Assembly: GCF_036032445.1 (NCBI RefSeq)
Contig: NZ_CP107932.1
Location: 6,636,501-6,700,500, forward strand
Direction of reading: 5' to 3'
DNA from: Nocardia sp. NBC_00416
GTDB lineage: Bacteria; Actinomycetota; Actinomycetes; Mycobacteriales; Mycobacteriaceae
DNA: 64,000 nucleotides
Positions within the stretch are counted from its first letter, which is position 1. Every line of letters starts with the position of its first letter. The translations under genes were made by a program, and so were the position numbers. Below the pieces are notes generated by a model. It saw only the letters and a list, made by a program, of their open reading frames with translations, had not been told where the DNA came from and searched no databases. This document shows, one piece after another, positions 25,029 through 33,333 of this stretch.

Positions 25029-26435
25029 GTGGTGGTCACCGAGGACCAGCCGCCGGCCCCGCACGGTTTGCCGGGGCATCTGGTCGGTTTCGTGGAGGCG
25101 CTGCGCGCGCGGGGGATACCGGTGGGACCCTCCGAAACCGTCGACGCGGGGCGAGTCCTGTCGGTGCTGGACCTCATGGACCGGGAAGCGGTGCGGGAAG
25201 GGCTGGCCTGCGCCCTGCTGCGGCGCGGCACCCATCGCGGCACTTACGACGGGTTGTTCGACCTGTGGTTCCCGGTCGCGATCGGTGAACGCAGCGCCGC
25301 GGCGGATGTCGAGATCCCGTACCGGGAGGACGGCCGGGTCGACGTCCCCGAACTGCGCAGGATGCTGGCCGAAATGCTCGCCGACGAGGGTTCCGGGGCC
25401 CAGCAGGCGCTGATGGCCGCGCAGCTGGTGGAACAGCTGGGCCAGTACCAGTCGGCGCGCGGCGCGTCCTTCTCGTCGTACCAGGCGCTCAAGGAGGTGC
25501 AGCCGCAGACGCTGCTCGCACAGATCCTGGCGGCGATGGCCACCCCGGGTATGAGCGATTTCGACACCGAGATCGCGCGCCGCGCCGGCCGGGCCCGGAT
25601 CGAGAAGTTCCGTCGCACCGTGGAGGCCGAGACCCGGCGGCGGGTGGCCGAACGGATCGGACGCGAGCGGGTCGCCTCTTACGGGGTGGCCCGGCAGGCC
25701 GAGGAAGTGGATTTCCTGCGCGCTTCGCAGGCCGAACTGGCCGAGTTGAAGCGCAGCACGCAGCGACTGGCGCGGATTCTGGCGTCGCGGCTGGCGGTGC
25801 GCCGGCGGCACGCCAAACGCGGCGAGATAGATCTGCGCAAAACTCTGCGCAAATCCATGTCCACCGGCGGCGTCCCGATCGGCCTGGTCAACCGCAAACC
25901 CCGGCCCGGCCGCCCGGAGCTGGTCCTGCTGTGCGATGTCTCGGGGTCGGTCGCGGGATTCAGTAATTTCACGCTTCTGCTGGTCAGCGCGCTGCGGGAG
26001 CAGTTCTCGAAGGTCCGGATCTTCGCGTTCGTGGACCACACCGACGAGGTCACCAGGTTCTTCGATCCGCACACGCCGCTGGACGAGGCCATGCAGCGGA
26101 TCTTCGCCGAGGCCGATATCGTCGGCTTCAACGGCCACTCCGACTACGGCAGCGCGCTGACGAGTTTCGCCGACGAGTTCCCCGACGCGGTCACCAGCCG
26201 CAGTTCACTGCTCATCCTGGGTGACGCGCGCACGAACTATCGCGACCCCGAGCTCGCCACCCTGGGCGGACTGGTCGAGGTCGCCAAGCACGCGCACTGG
26301 CTCAATCCCGAACCGCGCTCGAACTGGGGGTCCGGCGACTCCGCCGCCGACCGGTATCAGCGGGTCATCGAGATGCACGAATGCCGGTCCGCCGCCCAGC
26401 TCACCGCCGTGGTCTCCCGGTTGCTGCCGGTCTGA
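25029..26435 (+). CDS. CoxE-like VWA-domain protein
   Basis: A 468-residue partner of the MoxR ATPase. Residues 285-440 form a von Willebrand A domain with the MIDAS motif DVSGSVAGFS (DxSxS) near residue 303 and a later Thr/Asp site around DEVTRFFD and GHSDYGSALTSF. The N-terminal half is helical and basic, typical of CoxE-like proteins. GTG 25029 is separated from the ATPase stop by a single base, so translation is probably coupled. Together they should act as an ATP-driven maturation or disaggregation unit in the cytosol. Confidence 0.88.
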   Translation: MVVTEDQPPAPHGLPGHLVGFVEALRARGIPVGPSETVDAGRVLSVLDLMDREAVREGLACALLRRGTHRGTYDGLFDLWFPVAIGERSAAADVEIPYREDGRVDVPELRRMLAEMLADEGSGAQQALMAAQLVEQLGQYQSARGASFSSYQALKEVQPQTLLAQILAAMATPGMSDFDTEIARRAGRARIEKFRRTVEAETRRRVAERIGRERVASYGVARQAEEVDFLRASQAELAELKRSTQRLARILASRLAVRRRHAKRGEIDLRKTLRKSMSTGGVPIGLVNRKPRPGRPELVLLCDVSGSVAGFSNFTLLLVSALREQFSKVRIFAFVDHTDEVTRFFDPHTPLDEAMQRIFAEADIVGFNGHSDYGSALTSFADEFPDAVTSRSSLLILGDARTNYRDPELATLGGLVEVAKHAHWLNPEPRSNWGSGDSAADRYQRVIEMHECRSAAQLTAVVSRLLPV

Positions 26436-26532
26436 TGCGCTACCTCGGCCGCCGCGGTCCACAGGCAAACCCCGCAGACGAAGGCTGATCGGCCGGAAGG
26501 GACCGGTGGCCGACCCGTTAAGCTCGACACTC

Positions 26533-27198
26533 ATGCGCGGAACAGGCCAGGGCGGACTCAAGCTGGGGGTGATGGGCGGGACCTTCGATCCCATCCACCA
26601 CGGTCACCTGGTCGCGGCCAGTGAGGTCGCGCATCGGTTCGACCTCGACGAAGTTATCTTCGTACCCACCGGCCAGCCGTGGCAGAAGTCGGACCGGGAA
26701 GTCAGCCCCGCCGAGGACCGGTATCTGATGACGGTGATCGCCACCGCGTCCAATCCGCGGTTCTCGGTCAGCCGGGCCGATGTCGAGCGCAGCAAGGTCA
26801 CCTACACCGTGGACACCTTGCGCGATCTGCACGCCCAGTACCCCGGCGCCGAGCTGTACTTCATCACCGGGGCGGATGCGCTGGGCAGCATCCTCACCTG
26901 GCAGGATTGGGCCGAACTGTTCGAGCTCGCGAAATTCGTGGGCGTCAGCCGGCCGGGGTACGAGTTGAACATCGACCATCTCGCCGAGCATCTGCGGGGT
27001 ATGCCCGAGGGCGCCGTCACGATGATAGAGATCCCCGCGCTGGCGATCTCGTCGAGCGAATGCCGCCGCCGCGCGGCCGAGGGGCGGCCGGTCTGGTACC
27101 TCGTACCGGACGGGGTCGTGCAATACATATCGAAGCGGCACCTGTATGTGCCGGCCGGAGCGGAAGGTAGTGGAAGTGTGAACGAGGTGCTGGCATGA
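26533..27198 (+). CDS. nadD: Nicotinate-nucleotide adenylyltransferase
   Basis: A 221-residue NadD, which transfers AMP from ATP to nicotinate mononucleotide in NAD synthesis. The nucleotidyltransferase signature GGTFDPIHHGHLVAA is at residues 16-30, and the second substrate loop is SSSECRRRAAEG near residue 172 (the ISSTxIR-like motif). ATG 26533 begins just before the family N-terminus. The stop codon overlaps ATG of a 26-codon reading frame that in turn overlaps rsfS. The order nadD-rsfS-gpgP is conserved in Mycobacteriales. Confidence 0.95.
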   Translation: MRGTGQGGLKLGVMGGTFDPIHHGHLVAASEVAHRFDLDEVIFVPTGQPWQKSDREVSPAEDRYLMTVIATASNPRFSVSRADVERSKVTYTVDTLRDLHAQYPGAELYFITGADALGSILTWQDWAELFELAKFVGVSRPGYELNIDHLAEHLRGMPEGAVTMIEIPALAISSSECRRRAAEGRPVWYLVPDGVVQYISKRHLYVPAGAEGSGSVNEVLA

Positions 27199-27275
27199 GC
27201 GCGAGTCACCCGGAGACGGCGGCCTGCGTGACCGCCGACGGCGGAGCCCGGTCGTCCGCAGGGGGTGCGGCGTGA
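27195..27275 (+). CDS. Tiny linking reading frame between nadD and rsfS
   Basis: A 26-codon frame (peptide begins MSASHPETAACVTADG) that overlaps the nadD stop by ATGA and the rsfS start by GTGA. The double 4-base overlap suggests it passes ribosomes from nadD to rsfS. The peptide has no recognisable domain and contains one Cys. It may serve only as a coupling device, and peptide function is unproven. Confidence 0.35.
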   Translation: MSASHPETAACVTADGGARSSAGGAA

Positions 27276-27676
27276 CCGCATCGGCCGAGGCGGTGCAGCT
27301 CGCGACCCTCGCGGCCCTGGCCGCGGACGAGAAACTGGCCGCCGATGTGGTCGTGCTGGACGTCTCCGAACAATTGATCATCACCGACTGCTTCGTGATC
27401 GGTTCGGCGCCGAACGAGCGCCAGGTGAACGCCATCGTCGATAATGTCGAAGAGAAACTGCGCGCGGCCGGCCACAAACCGGTACGCCGGGAAGGGACCC
27501 GCGAGGGCCGCTGGGCACTCTTGGACTATGTCGACGTGGTGGTGCACATCCAGCACAACGACGAACGTAATTTCTATGCGCTGGAACGGTTGTGGAAAGA
27601 CTGCCCCACCGTTGCGGTCGAGGGGATCGGCGCGGCACCGCCCGCCGGAGAAGAAAGACCTGGAGATACCGAGTGA
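27272..27676 (+). CDS. rsfS: Ribosomal silencing factor RsfS
   Basis: A 134-residue RsfS (Iojap/RsfA). It binds L14 on the 50S subunit and blocks 30S joining in starvation. Conserved patterns: VVVLDVSEQLIITDCFVIGS, ERQVNAIVDNVEE, GRWALLDYVDVVVHI and FYALERLW. The C-terminus has a short disordered tail. GTG 27272 overlaps the tiny upstream frame, and the stop overlaps the GTG of gpgP, so nadD to gpgP are translationally coupled. Confidence 0.95.
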   Translation: MTASAEAVQLATLAALAADEKLAADVVVLDVSEQLIITDCFVIGSAPNERQVNAIVDNVEEKLRAAGHKPVRREGTREGRWALLDYVDVVVHIQHNDERNFYALERLWKDCPTVAVEGIGAAPPAGEERPGDTE

Positions 27677-28332
27677 CACAGAAAACCGGTGCGCGCACCC
27701 TGATCCTGTTGCGCCACGGGCAGACCGAATGGAACGCCAACGACCGGATGCAGGGGCAGATCGACACCGATCTCACCGATCTGGGCCGTCGGCAGGCGAA
27801 AGAGGCGGCACGGGAACTGGTTTCCCACAAAGCCGTCGGTCTCGTCGCCTCCGACCTCACACGCGCGTACGACACCGCGCTGGCCCTGTCCGAGCATTCC
27901 GGCCTCGAGATCGTCCGCGAGCCGCGGCTGCGGGAAACCCATCTCGGCGACTGGCAGGGAATGGGTGATGTGGAAGTCGATTCCCGCTATCCCGGCGCCC
28001 GGCTGGAATGGCGGATGGACGCGACGTTCACCCCGCCCGGCGGCGAATCCAAACTGGAGGTCGGCGCCCGGGCACTACCCGTCGTACAGGAACTCTTCGC
28101 CGAGCGGCAGGATTGGCCCGGCGCCACTATGATTCTCGTGGCGCACGGCGGGCTGATCGCCGCGCTCACGGCCGCGCTGCTCGACCTGCCGCCCCGGAAC
28201 TGGCCGGCCCTCGGGGGCCTGGCCAACGCCAGTTGGGTGCAGCTGAGCAGCCACGGCCCGAGCCTCGAGAAGCCCGGCTGGCGTCTCGATGTGTGGAACG
28301 CAGCGGCGAAAGTAGCACCCGATGTCATCTGA
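27673..28332 (+). CDS. gpgP: Glucosyl-3-phosphoglycerate phosphatase
   Basis: A 219-residue histidine phosphatase. The catalytic loop LRHGQTEWN lies near residue 13 and the second catalytic His in VAHGGLIAAL near residue 155. Dephosphorylation of glucosyl-3-phosphoglycerate is inferred from position: the M. tuberculosis orthologue GpgP (Rv2419c) lies between rsfS and octT, as here. It makes glucosylglycerate, the primer of methylglucose lipopolysaccharides. GTG 27673 overlaps the rsfS stop. The histidine phosphatase family is broad, so function by sequence alone would be less sure. Confidence 0.88.
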   Translation: MTQKTGARTLILLRHGQTEWNANDRMQGQIDTDLTDLGRRQAKEAARELVSHKAVGLVASDLTRAYDTALALSEHSGLEIVREPRLRETHLGDWQGMGDVEVDSRYPGARLEWRMDATFTPPGGESKLEVGARALPVVQELFAERQDWPGATMILVAHGGLIAALTAALLDLPPRNWPALGGLANASWVQLSSHGPSLEKPGWRLDVWNAAAKVAPDVI

Positions 28333-28498
28333 AGATCTGAACCGGCAGATTCCCGACGAACTGTTCCAGCGGGTTTCCGCGAAACCGGAACGCGCTCTGC
28401 CCGACGCGCTGTTCGGCCCGGTCGAACAGGACCCGGGCCCCGCGGACGCCGACGACACCGAACCCGCCGACGAAGGCGATGTTCGGAAGGCAGTCTGA
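28322..28498 (+). CDS. Small acidic hypothetical protein between gpgP and octT
   Basis: A 58-residue frame overlapping the end of gpgP by 11 bases. It begins MSSEDLNRQIPDELFQRV and ends in a long Asp/Glu/Pro stretch. The codon GC pattern matches a real actinobacterial gene, and LFQRVSAKPERALPDALFGP suggests two short helices. I recognise no family. It ends 19 bases before the octT start and is probably co-transcribed. It may be a small accessory protein of the methylglucose lipopolysaccharide enzymes, which is inference from position only. Confidence 0.5.
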   Translation: MSSEDLNRQIPDELFQRVSAKPERALPDALFGPVEQDPGPADADDTEPADEGDVRKAV

Positions 28499-28517
28499 TC
28501 ACCAGGAGGATTCCGTA

Positions 28518-29414
28518 GTGACATCCACGTCGGAGGGCGCGAGCGCGCCGGATTCCGGGGTCGAGCCGCAGCCGTCCGGCCCGGAGCAGGGTTCGGCAGC
28601 GGAGTCCGGTCCCGCGGCGCGGCCGGGTCCGGTCGTGGAAGTCACCGGGACAGCGGAGGCGCCGGTGCGGGCTGTCGCGGGCGCGGCCCCCTCGGCGGAT
28701 TCCGAGGATGCGCGGCCGGTACTGCTGGTGATCGCCGATTCGCTGTCGTATTTCGGCCCCAAGGGTGGCCTCCCGGCCGATCATCCGCGGATCTGGCCGA
28801 ATCTGGTGGCGGCCGAACTCGGTTGGGATGTCGAGCTCGTCGGTCGTATCGGCTGGACCTGCCGCGACGCCTACTGGGCGTTGATCGGCGACCCGCGCGT
28901 CTGGGCGGCGGTGCCGCGTGCGGGCGCGGTGGTCTTCGCGGTGGGTGGAATGGACTCGCTGCCCTCGCCGCTGCCCACCGCGCTCCGGGAGCTCATCCGC
29001 TACGTCCGGCCCTCGGGTCTGCGGCGCGTAGTGCGTTCGGTGTACCAGTGGATCCAGCCCCGGGCCGCGAAACTCGGCCGTCCCGTCGCGCTGCCACCCG
29101 AGGTGAGCGTCGATTACCTGGAACAGTGCCGGACGGCGCTGGCGCACTTGCGGCCCGAACTGCCCGTGGTGGCGGTACTGCCGTCGGTGCACGATTGCGC
29201 GGCCTACGGCCGGGTGCACAGCGGCCGCGAGCCGGCGGTCCGGGCACTCGAGGCGTGGTCGGCGCGGACCGGTGTGCCGCTGGTGGATCTGAAGGCGGCC
29301 GTCCACGACAACATCTTCTCCGGCGACGCCAACCCGGACGGGATCCACTGGGGCTGGGACGGGCACACCGAGGTCGCCAGGGCAATGATGAAAACACTGC
29401 AAGAGGTCGGGTGA
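28518..29414 (+). CDS. octT: Diglucosylglycerate octanoyltransferase
   Basis: A 298-residue SGNH-hydrolase-fold protein. Residues 1-70 are disordered. The catalytic Ser block is VIADSLSYFG near residue 77, an oxyanion part follows in VFAVGGMDSLPSP, and the Asp/His pair is DGIHWGWDGH near residue 279. The M. tuberculosis orthologue OctT (Rv2418c) octanoylates diglucosylglycerate, an early step in methylglucose lipopolysaccharide synthesis, and is in the same place after gpgP. AGGAGGA sits 8 bases before GTG 28518. Confidence 0.85.
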   Translation: MTSTSEGASAPDSGVEPQPSGPEQGSAAESGPAARPGPVVEVTGTAEAPVRAVAGAAPSADSEDARPVLLVIADSLSYFGPKGGLPADHPRIWPNLVAAELGWDVELVGRIGWTCRDAYWALIGDPRVWAAVPRAGAVVFAVGGMDSLPSPLPTALRELIRYVRPSGLRRVVRSVYQWIQPRAAKLGRPVALPPEVSVDYLEQCRTALAHLRPELPVVAVLPSVHDCAAYGRVHSGREPAVRALEAWSARTGVPLVDLKAAVHDNIFSGDANPDGIHWGWDGHTEVARAMMKTLQEVG

Positions 29415-29417
29415 GGT

Positions 29418-30260
29418 GTGGCGGTCGTAGTCGTCACCGATTCGTCCGCCAGCCTGCCCGCGGGACTGATCGGCGAGCTGGGTATCCAGGTGGTGCCCCT
29501 GCACGTCCTGGTGGGTGATCGGGCGATTCGGGAAGGCGTCGACGACGTCGCCATCGATTACGCCTCGGATTCGGTGACCACATCCGGGCCGTCGCCGGGG
29601 GAACTCCACCGCGCCTACACCGATGCCCTGGCCCGCAGCGGCGGCGACGGCGTGGTGGCGGTCCATCTGTCCCGGCAGCTGTCGGCGACCTGGGAGTCCG
29701 GTCGGCAGGCTGTTCAGGAGATGGACGCCGGTGTGCCGGTGCGGCTGGTGGATTCGCTCGGGGCGGGTCTGGCGACCGGGTTCCCCGCGCTGGCCGCGGC
29801 ACGGTGCGCGGCCGCCGGTGGTGCGCTGGAGGCGGTGTACCGCGCGGCTGTTCGCGCCGCGGAGAGTTCGCGCACCTTCTTCATGGTGAACCGCACCGAA
29901 CAGTTGCGGCGCGGCGGTCGGCTCAGCACCGCGGCCGGATTCTTCGGCAGCGAACTGGTGAGCAAGCCGGTTCTGCAGCTGGTGCAGGGGCGGCTGGAGT
30001 TGCGGGACAAGGTGCGCACCCGTTCGAAGGCGTTCGCGAAGCTGATCGCGGCGGCCGAGGAAGCCGCGGGTGCCGGAGCGGCCGCGGTGGGCGTGCAGCA
30101 TCTGGGCGCGGCCGAAGCCGCCGAGACGGTGACAGCTCAGCTGCGGGAGCGTATTCCGCAGATCGCGGAGGTTCTCACGGCCGAGTTCGGGCCCGCCCTC
30201 GCCGTACATCTCGGCGTCGGCGCGATCGGCGTGCTGGTGCTTCCCGGTGGGTGCGGCTGA
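29418..30260 (+). CDS. DegV-family fatty-acid-binding protein
   Basis: A 280-residue DegV protein. The N-terminus VVVVTDSSASLPAGL carries the family's first lipid-binding motif; TSGPSPGEL and SRQLSATWESG follow; the second domain has NRTEQLRRGGRLS. DegV-type FakB proteins hold fatty acids for phosphorylation, but FakB partners (FakA) are not adjacent. The gene starts 3 bases after the octT stop and lies in the same position as Rv2417c. In M. tuberculosis eis follows; here it is absent. Confidence 0.9.
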   Translation: MAVVVVTDSSASLPAGLIGELGIQVVPLHVLVGDRAIREGVDDVAIDYASDSVTTSGPSPGELHRAYTDALARSGGDGVVAVHLSRQLSATWESGRQAVQEMDAGVPVRLVDSLGAGLATGFPALAAARCAAAGGALEAVYRAAVRAAESSRTFFMVNRTEQLRRGGRLSTAAGFFGSELVSKPVLQLVQGRLELRDKVRTRSKAFAKLIAAAEEAAGAGAAAVGVQHLGAAEAAETVTAQLRERIPQIAEVLTAEFGPALAVHLGVGAIGVLVLPGGCG

Positions 30261-30286
30261 CCGGTCACCTCGGACGTGCGCGGTGG

Positions 30287-30353
30287 TTGTGCACAGGTCC
30301 GTGTTGTACACAGCTTTATCGAATCGCCTGATCGGCAGGATCTTCCGATCCTG
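30287..30353 (+). promoter_or_regulatory. Direct repeat of DnaA-box-like sequences and a hairpin before comEA
   Basis: TTGTGCACA (30287-30295) and TTGTACACA (30304-30312) are direct repeats 17 bases apart and differ from the actinobacterial DnaA box TTGTCCACA at one position each. A short hairpin, CAGGATC/GATCCTG (30336-30342 and 30347-30353), follows just upstream of comEA. They could be a regulator site for comEA-comEC; the identity is not established. Confidence 0.3.
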
Positions 30354-30375
30354 TCCCGGGCCTAATGTCGCGAGC

Positions 30376-31293
30376 ATGGCACGAGACGACGAGCGGGAAC
30401 GGGTACGCAGGCAACTGGGCGGGCATCTCGGCGCCCCTCCGCGCAGCGATCCGGCGAGCGGGGCGCGGCCCTGGCCGGACGCCGCGCTCACCGACGGTGA
30501 CGATGCCGTGCGCACGCCCCGATGGCTCGATGACGAGCCCGAACCGCCGGGTTGGCGAGACCGATTGATACCGGGCCGGTTCCGGGGCGCGCGCCTGGAC
30601 GCCGGTCGGCGCGGCGTAGTGACCATGGCGGGTATCGCGCTACTCGCCGGACTGGTGACCGCGGTGCTGGTGCTGTGGGAACATCCTGTTGCGCAATCGG
30701 TCCCGCCGCTGCCCGCCGCGAATCCGGCGGCGCTGTCAGTGGATTCCCCACTGCCGGAAACCCCATCGACGACACCCGATTCGCCCCCGCCCCCGGCATC
30801 GCCCCCCGCATCGGCATCGGCCGAACTGGTGGTGAGCGTGGTGGGCCTGGTACACCGGGCCGGCCTCGTCCGTCTTCCGCCCGGGGCCCGGGTCGCCGAC
30901 GCGATCGCGGCCGCAGGCGGTGCGTTCGACGGCGCCGATCTGGCGGGGCTCAACCTTGCCCAGCGGCTCGTCGACGGCGACCAGGTACGAGTCGGTGCGG
31001 GCGAACCCGGGTCACCGCCGGTCGGTAGCGCGACGGTCAGCGGCGGCGCGCGCGGACCGGCGTCTGCCGCGGAGCCGAACAGTGCGACACCCGCGGCCGG
31101 CATCCCGGTGGACCTGAACGCCGCCACCGAAGCCGATCTCGACGCATTGCCCGGGGTCGGGCCGGTCACCGCGAAAGCCATCGTCGCCTGGCGCGAAACG
31201 AACGGCCGGTTCACCGATGTGGAACAGCTCGCCGAAGTAGACGGTATCGGCCCCACCCGGTTGGCCCGGCTTCGCGCGCTGGTGACGGTGTGA
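30376..31293 (+). CDS. comEA: ComEA-like DNA-binding competence protein
   Basis: A 305-residue membrane-anchored protein. A single transmembrane segment (VVTMAGIALLAGLVTAVLVL) lies near residue 82, then a Pro/Ser-rich linker. A SLBB domain (VVGLVHRAGLVRLPPGARVADAI) occupies about 155-210. A C-terminal helix-hairpin-helix pair (LNAATEADLDALPGVGPVTA, LAEVDGIGPTRLARLRAL) fills about 245-305. The HhH pair binds DNA outside the membrane for uptake through ComEC, which follows after 40 bases. Corresponds to Rv2415c. Confidence 0.92.
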   Translation: MARDDERERVRRQLGGHLGAPPRSDPASGARPWPDAALTDGDDAVRTPRWLDDEPEPPGWRDRLIPGRFRGARLDAGRRGVVTMAGIALLAGLVTAVLVLWEHPVAQSVPPLPAANPAALSVDSPLPETPSTTPDSPPPPASPPASASAELVVSVVGLVHRAGLVRLPPGARVADAIAAAGGAFDGADLAGLNLAQRLVDGDQVRVGAGEPGSPPVGSATVSGGARGPASAAEPNSATPAAGIPVDLNAATEADLDALPGVGPVTAKAIVAWRETNGRFTDVEQLAEVDGIGPTRLARLRALVTV

Positions 31294-31333
31294 TCGGGCC
31301 GCGCCGCCACGACCAGCGCAGCCGGTTCCCCTG

Positions 31334-33001
31334 GTGGTCGGTGCATACGGCGGCCCAGCAGGTTCGCCGGTGACCGGTTCAGCGGACACGGGGTCTCGTC
31401 GACGGGCCGGTGGAAGGGAACCGGCGAACAGTTCACAGCCGGTGCTGGACGCCCGCTTGCTCCCGGCGGCCCTCACCTGCTGGTCGGTGACGATCCTGGC
31501 GGTGGGCGCGGGCTGGGTCGCCGGGGTCGTCGTCGCGCTCGCACTGGTGGTGATCGCGTTCGCGGCCTGGGTACTGCTGTGGACCGGAATCGCGCATCGC
31601 AGCGAGCGGGGCCGGGTCGTCGCCGTGGCGGTGCTGGGGACCGCGGTGATCGGATCGGGGTTCGCGGTGGCCGGCGCCTGGCGGGAACACCAGGTGAGCG
31701 TTCATCCGCTCCGCGCGGTGCCCGCCGCCGCGACGGTGTCGGTGGTGATGGAGCCGGTGGACGATCCGAAACCTGTGCGCAGCAGCGGTTCCGGTGCGGG
31801 CCGGCTCTGGGTGCTGCGCGGTGAGCTACGCGAATTCCGATACCGTGACCGGTCGGTGCGCGCAGGAGGCGCGGTCGTCGTCCTGGCCGCGGGGCCGCGC
31901 TGGGGTGCACTGCTGCCCGGCCGGCCGATCGCGTTCCGGGCCCGGCCCGCGCCACCGCGGCAGCACGATCTGACGGTGGTCACCCTGCTGCCGGTAGGGG
32001 GCCCGACGAGCGTGGGGCCGCTGCCGTGGTGGCAGTCCGCCGCGGATTCGGTGCGTTCCGACCTGTCCGAGGCGTCCGGCGCGGCACTGGCCCCCGATCC
32101 AGCGGGACTGCTGCCCGCACTGGTCGTCGGCGACACCTCGGCGCTCTCCGACCGGCTGCACCGGGATTTCGTCGCCGCCGGACTCCAGCATTTGACGGTC
32201 GTCAGCGGAGCGAATTTCACCGTCGTGCTCACCGCTGTTCTGTCGGCCACCCGGCTGCTCACCCTCGGCCCCCGGTCGTCCCTGCTCTGCGCCGCGGTCG
32301 CGCTGGTGTCGTTCGTGATCATCGCCCGGCCCGATCCGAGCGTGCTGCGTGCCGCCGCCATGGGATCGGTGACGCTGCTCGCCCTGCTCACCGGTCGTCG
32401 CAAACAAGCGCTACCCGCGCTGTGTGCCGCCGTCATCGGATTGCTGGCGATCCGGCCGGCGCTGGCGGTGCAGGCGGGATTCGCCCTATCGGTGCTGGCC
32501 ACCGGTGCGCTGCTGCTCCTGGCCCCGAGCTGGGCCGACTATCTGCGCGACCGCGGCTGGTGGCGGCTGCCGGCCGAACTCGTCGCGGTGGCCGCGGCGG
32601 CATTCGTGGTCACCGCCCCGATCACCGTCGCCCTGTCCGGGCGGCTCAGCGGGGTCGCTGTCGTCGCGAACATCCTTGTGGCCCCGGTCATCGCCCCGAT
32701 CACGATCCTCGGAGCCGTGGCCGCGGTGGCCGCGCCCTGCTGGCCCCCGCTCGCCGAAATGATCCTGCACCTCGCCGCCCCTCCGCTGTGGTGGCTGCTC
32801 CGGGTCGCCACCGAAGCCGCCGCGGTGCCCGGCTCGGTGATCACCGTCCCCGGTGGCTCATCCGGCGGGCTGGTCGCCGCCGTGATCGTCGCCGCCGGTG
32901 TCTGGGCGCTGCGGTGGTCAGGTGTCCGACGGATCGTTTTCGCGGCCGCCCTAGGTGTCCTGATCGTCCAATTCCCGCTCGCTGTCTGGCTTTCCGGCTG
33001 A
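31334..33001 (+). CDS. comEC: ComEC/Rec2 DNA-uptake channel, short actinobacterial form
   Basis: A 555-residue polytopic protein. The N-terminal OB-like DUF4131 part is at about 60-230, then the competence domain with LPALVVGDTSAL, LTVVSGANFTVVLTAVL and ARPDPSVLRAAAMGSVTLLA, and around ten membrane segments. The C-terminal metallo-beta-lactamase domain present in Bacillus ComEC is missing, which is normal for the mycobacterial relatives. It should pass single-stranded DNA across the membrane, with ComEA. The GTG at 31334 has no strong ribosome-binding site, so the exact start is uncertain. Confidence 0.9.
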   Translation: MVGAYGGPAGSPVTGSADTGSRRRAGGREPANSSQPVLDARLLPAALTCWSVTILAVGAGWVAGVVVALALVVIAFAAWVLLWTGIAHRSERGRVVAVAVLGTAVIGSGFAVAGAWREHQVSVHPLRAVPAAATVSVVMEPVDDPKPVRSSGSGAGRLWVLRGELREFRYRDRSVRAGGAVVVLAAGPRWGALLPGRPIAFRARPAPPRQHDLTVVTLLPVGGPTSVGPLPWWQSAADSVRSDLSEASGAALAPDPAGLLPALVVGDTSALSDRLHRDFVAAGLQHLTVVSGANFTVVLTAVLSATRLLTLGPRSSLLCAAVALVSFVIIARPDPSVLRAAAMGSVTLLALLTGRRKQALPALCAAVIGLLAIRPALAVQAGFALSVLATGALLLLAPSWADYLRDRGWWRLPAELVAVAAAAFVVTAPITVALSGRLSGVAVVANILVAPVIAPITILGAVAAVAAPCWPPLAEMILHLAAPPLWWLLRVATEAAAVPGSVITVPGGSSGGLVAAVIVAAGVWALRWSGVRRIVFAAALGVLIVQFPLAVWLSG

Positions 33002-33333
33002 TATTGGGTCCGGTCGGCTGCTCATATCGGCCGGTGCGGAGCTCGGTGAAGGGCCGGCGATCATCGCGAGTCCGAATTGTGGGCACTGCGCCGTCCGGTG
33101 CGGAGGCGGCGGGAGCTTCGGCGGTCGGTGCGCCGGTCATCCGTTCCGGGGAGCATACGGGCGGCTTTCCATGATTTCGGAAGGCAGGGACGACGGCTAC
33201 GAGCTCGCTGGGTCGGCCGTCGCTCTGGCGAGAGCAGTGCATCGTGTCGAGTTGCGGCCCGTGCGGATGTGTTCGATCATTGCGCGACGCGGCGCATGAT
33301 CCAGGCGGCCGGTGAGCTGTTGGGAGTGAGGCC
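33002..33333. other. Intergenic, nothing recognised
   Basis: Between comEC and the SRPBCC gene. I see no gene, hairpin or clear promoter. Open frames on the minus strand are Arg/Pro-rich and look like noise. Confidence 0.3.

Noticed and set aside
27987..31436. Open minus-strand frame of 1149 codons opposite gpgP-comEA
   Set aside because: It lies opposite several well-identified genes, its composition is His/Arg/Gly-rich and it has no domain. It is a GC-bias shadow.
31334..33001. Truncated comEC because the metallo-beta-lactamase domain is missing
   Set aside because: From what I know, actinobacterial ComEC proteins of about 510-560 residues normally lack it, so it is not a truncation.
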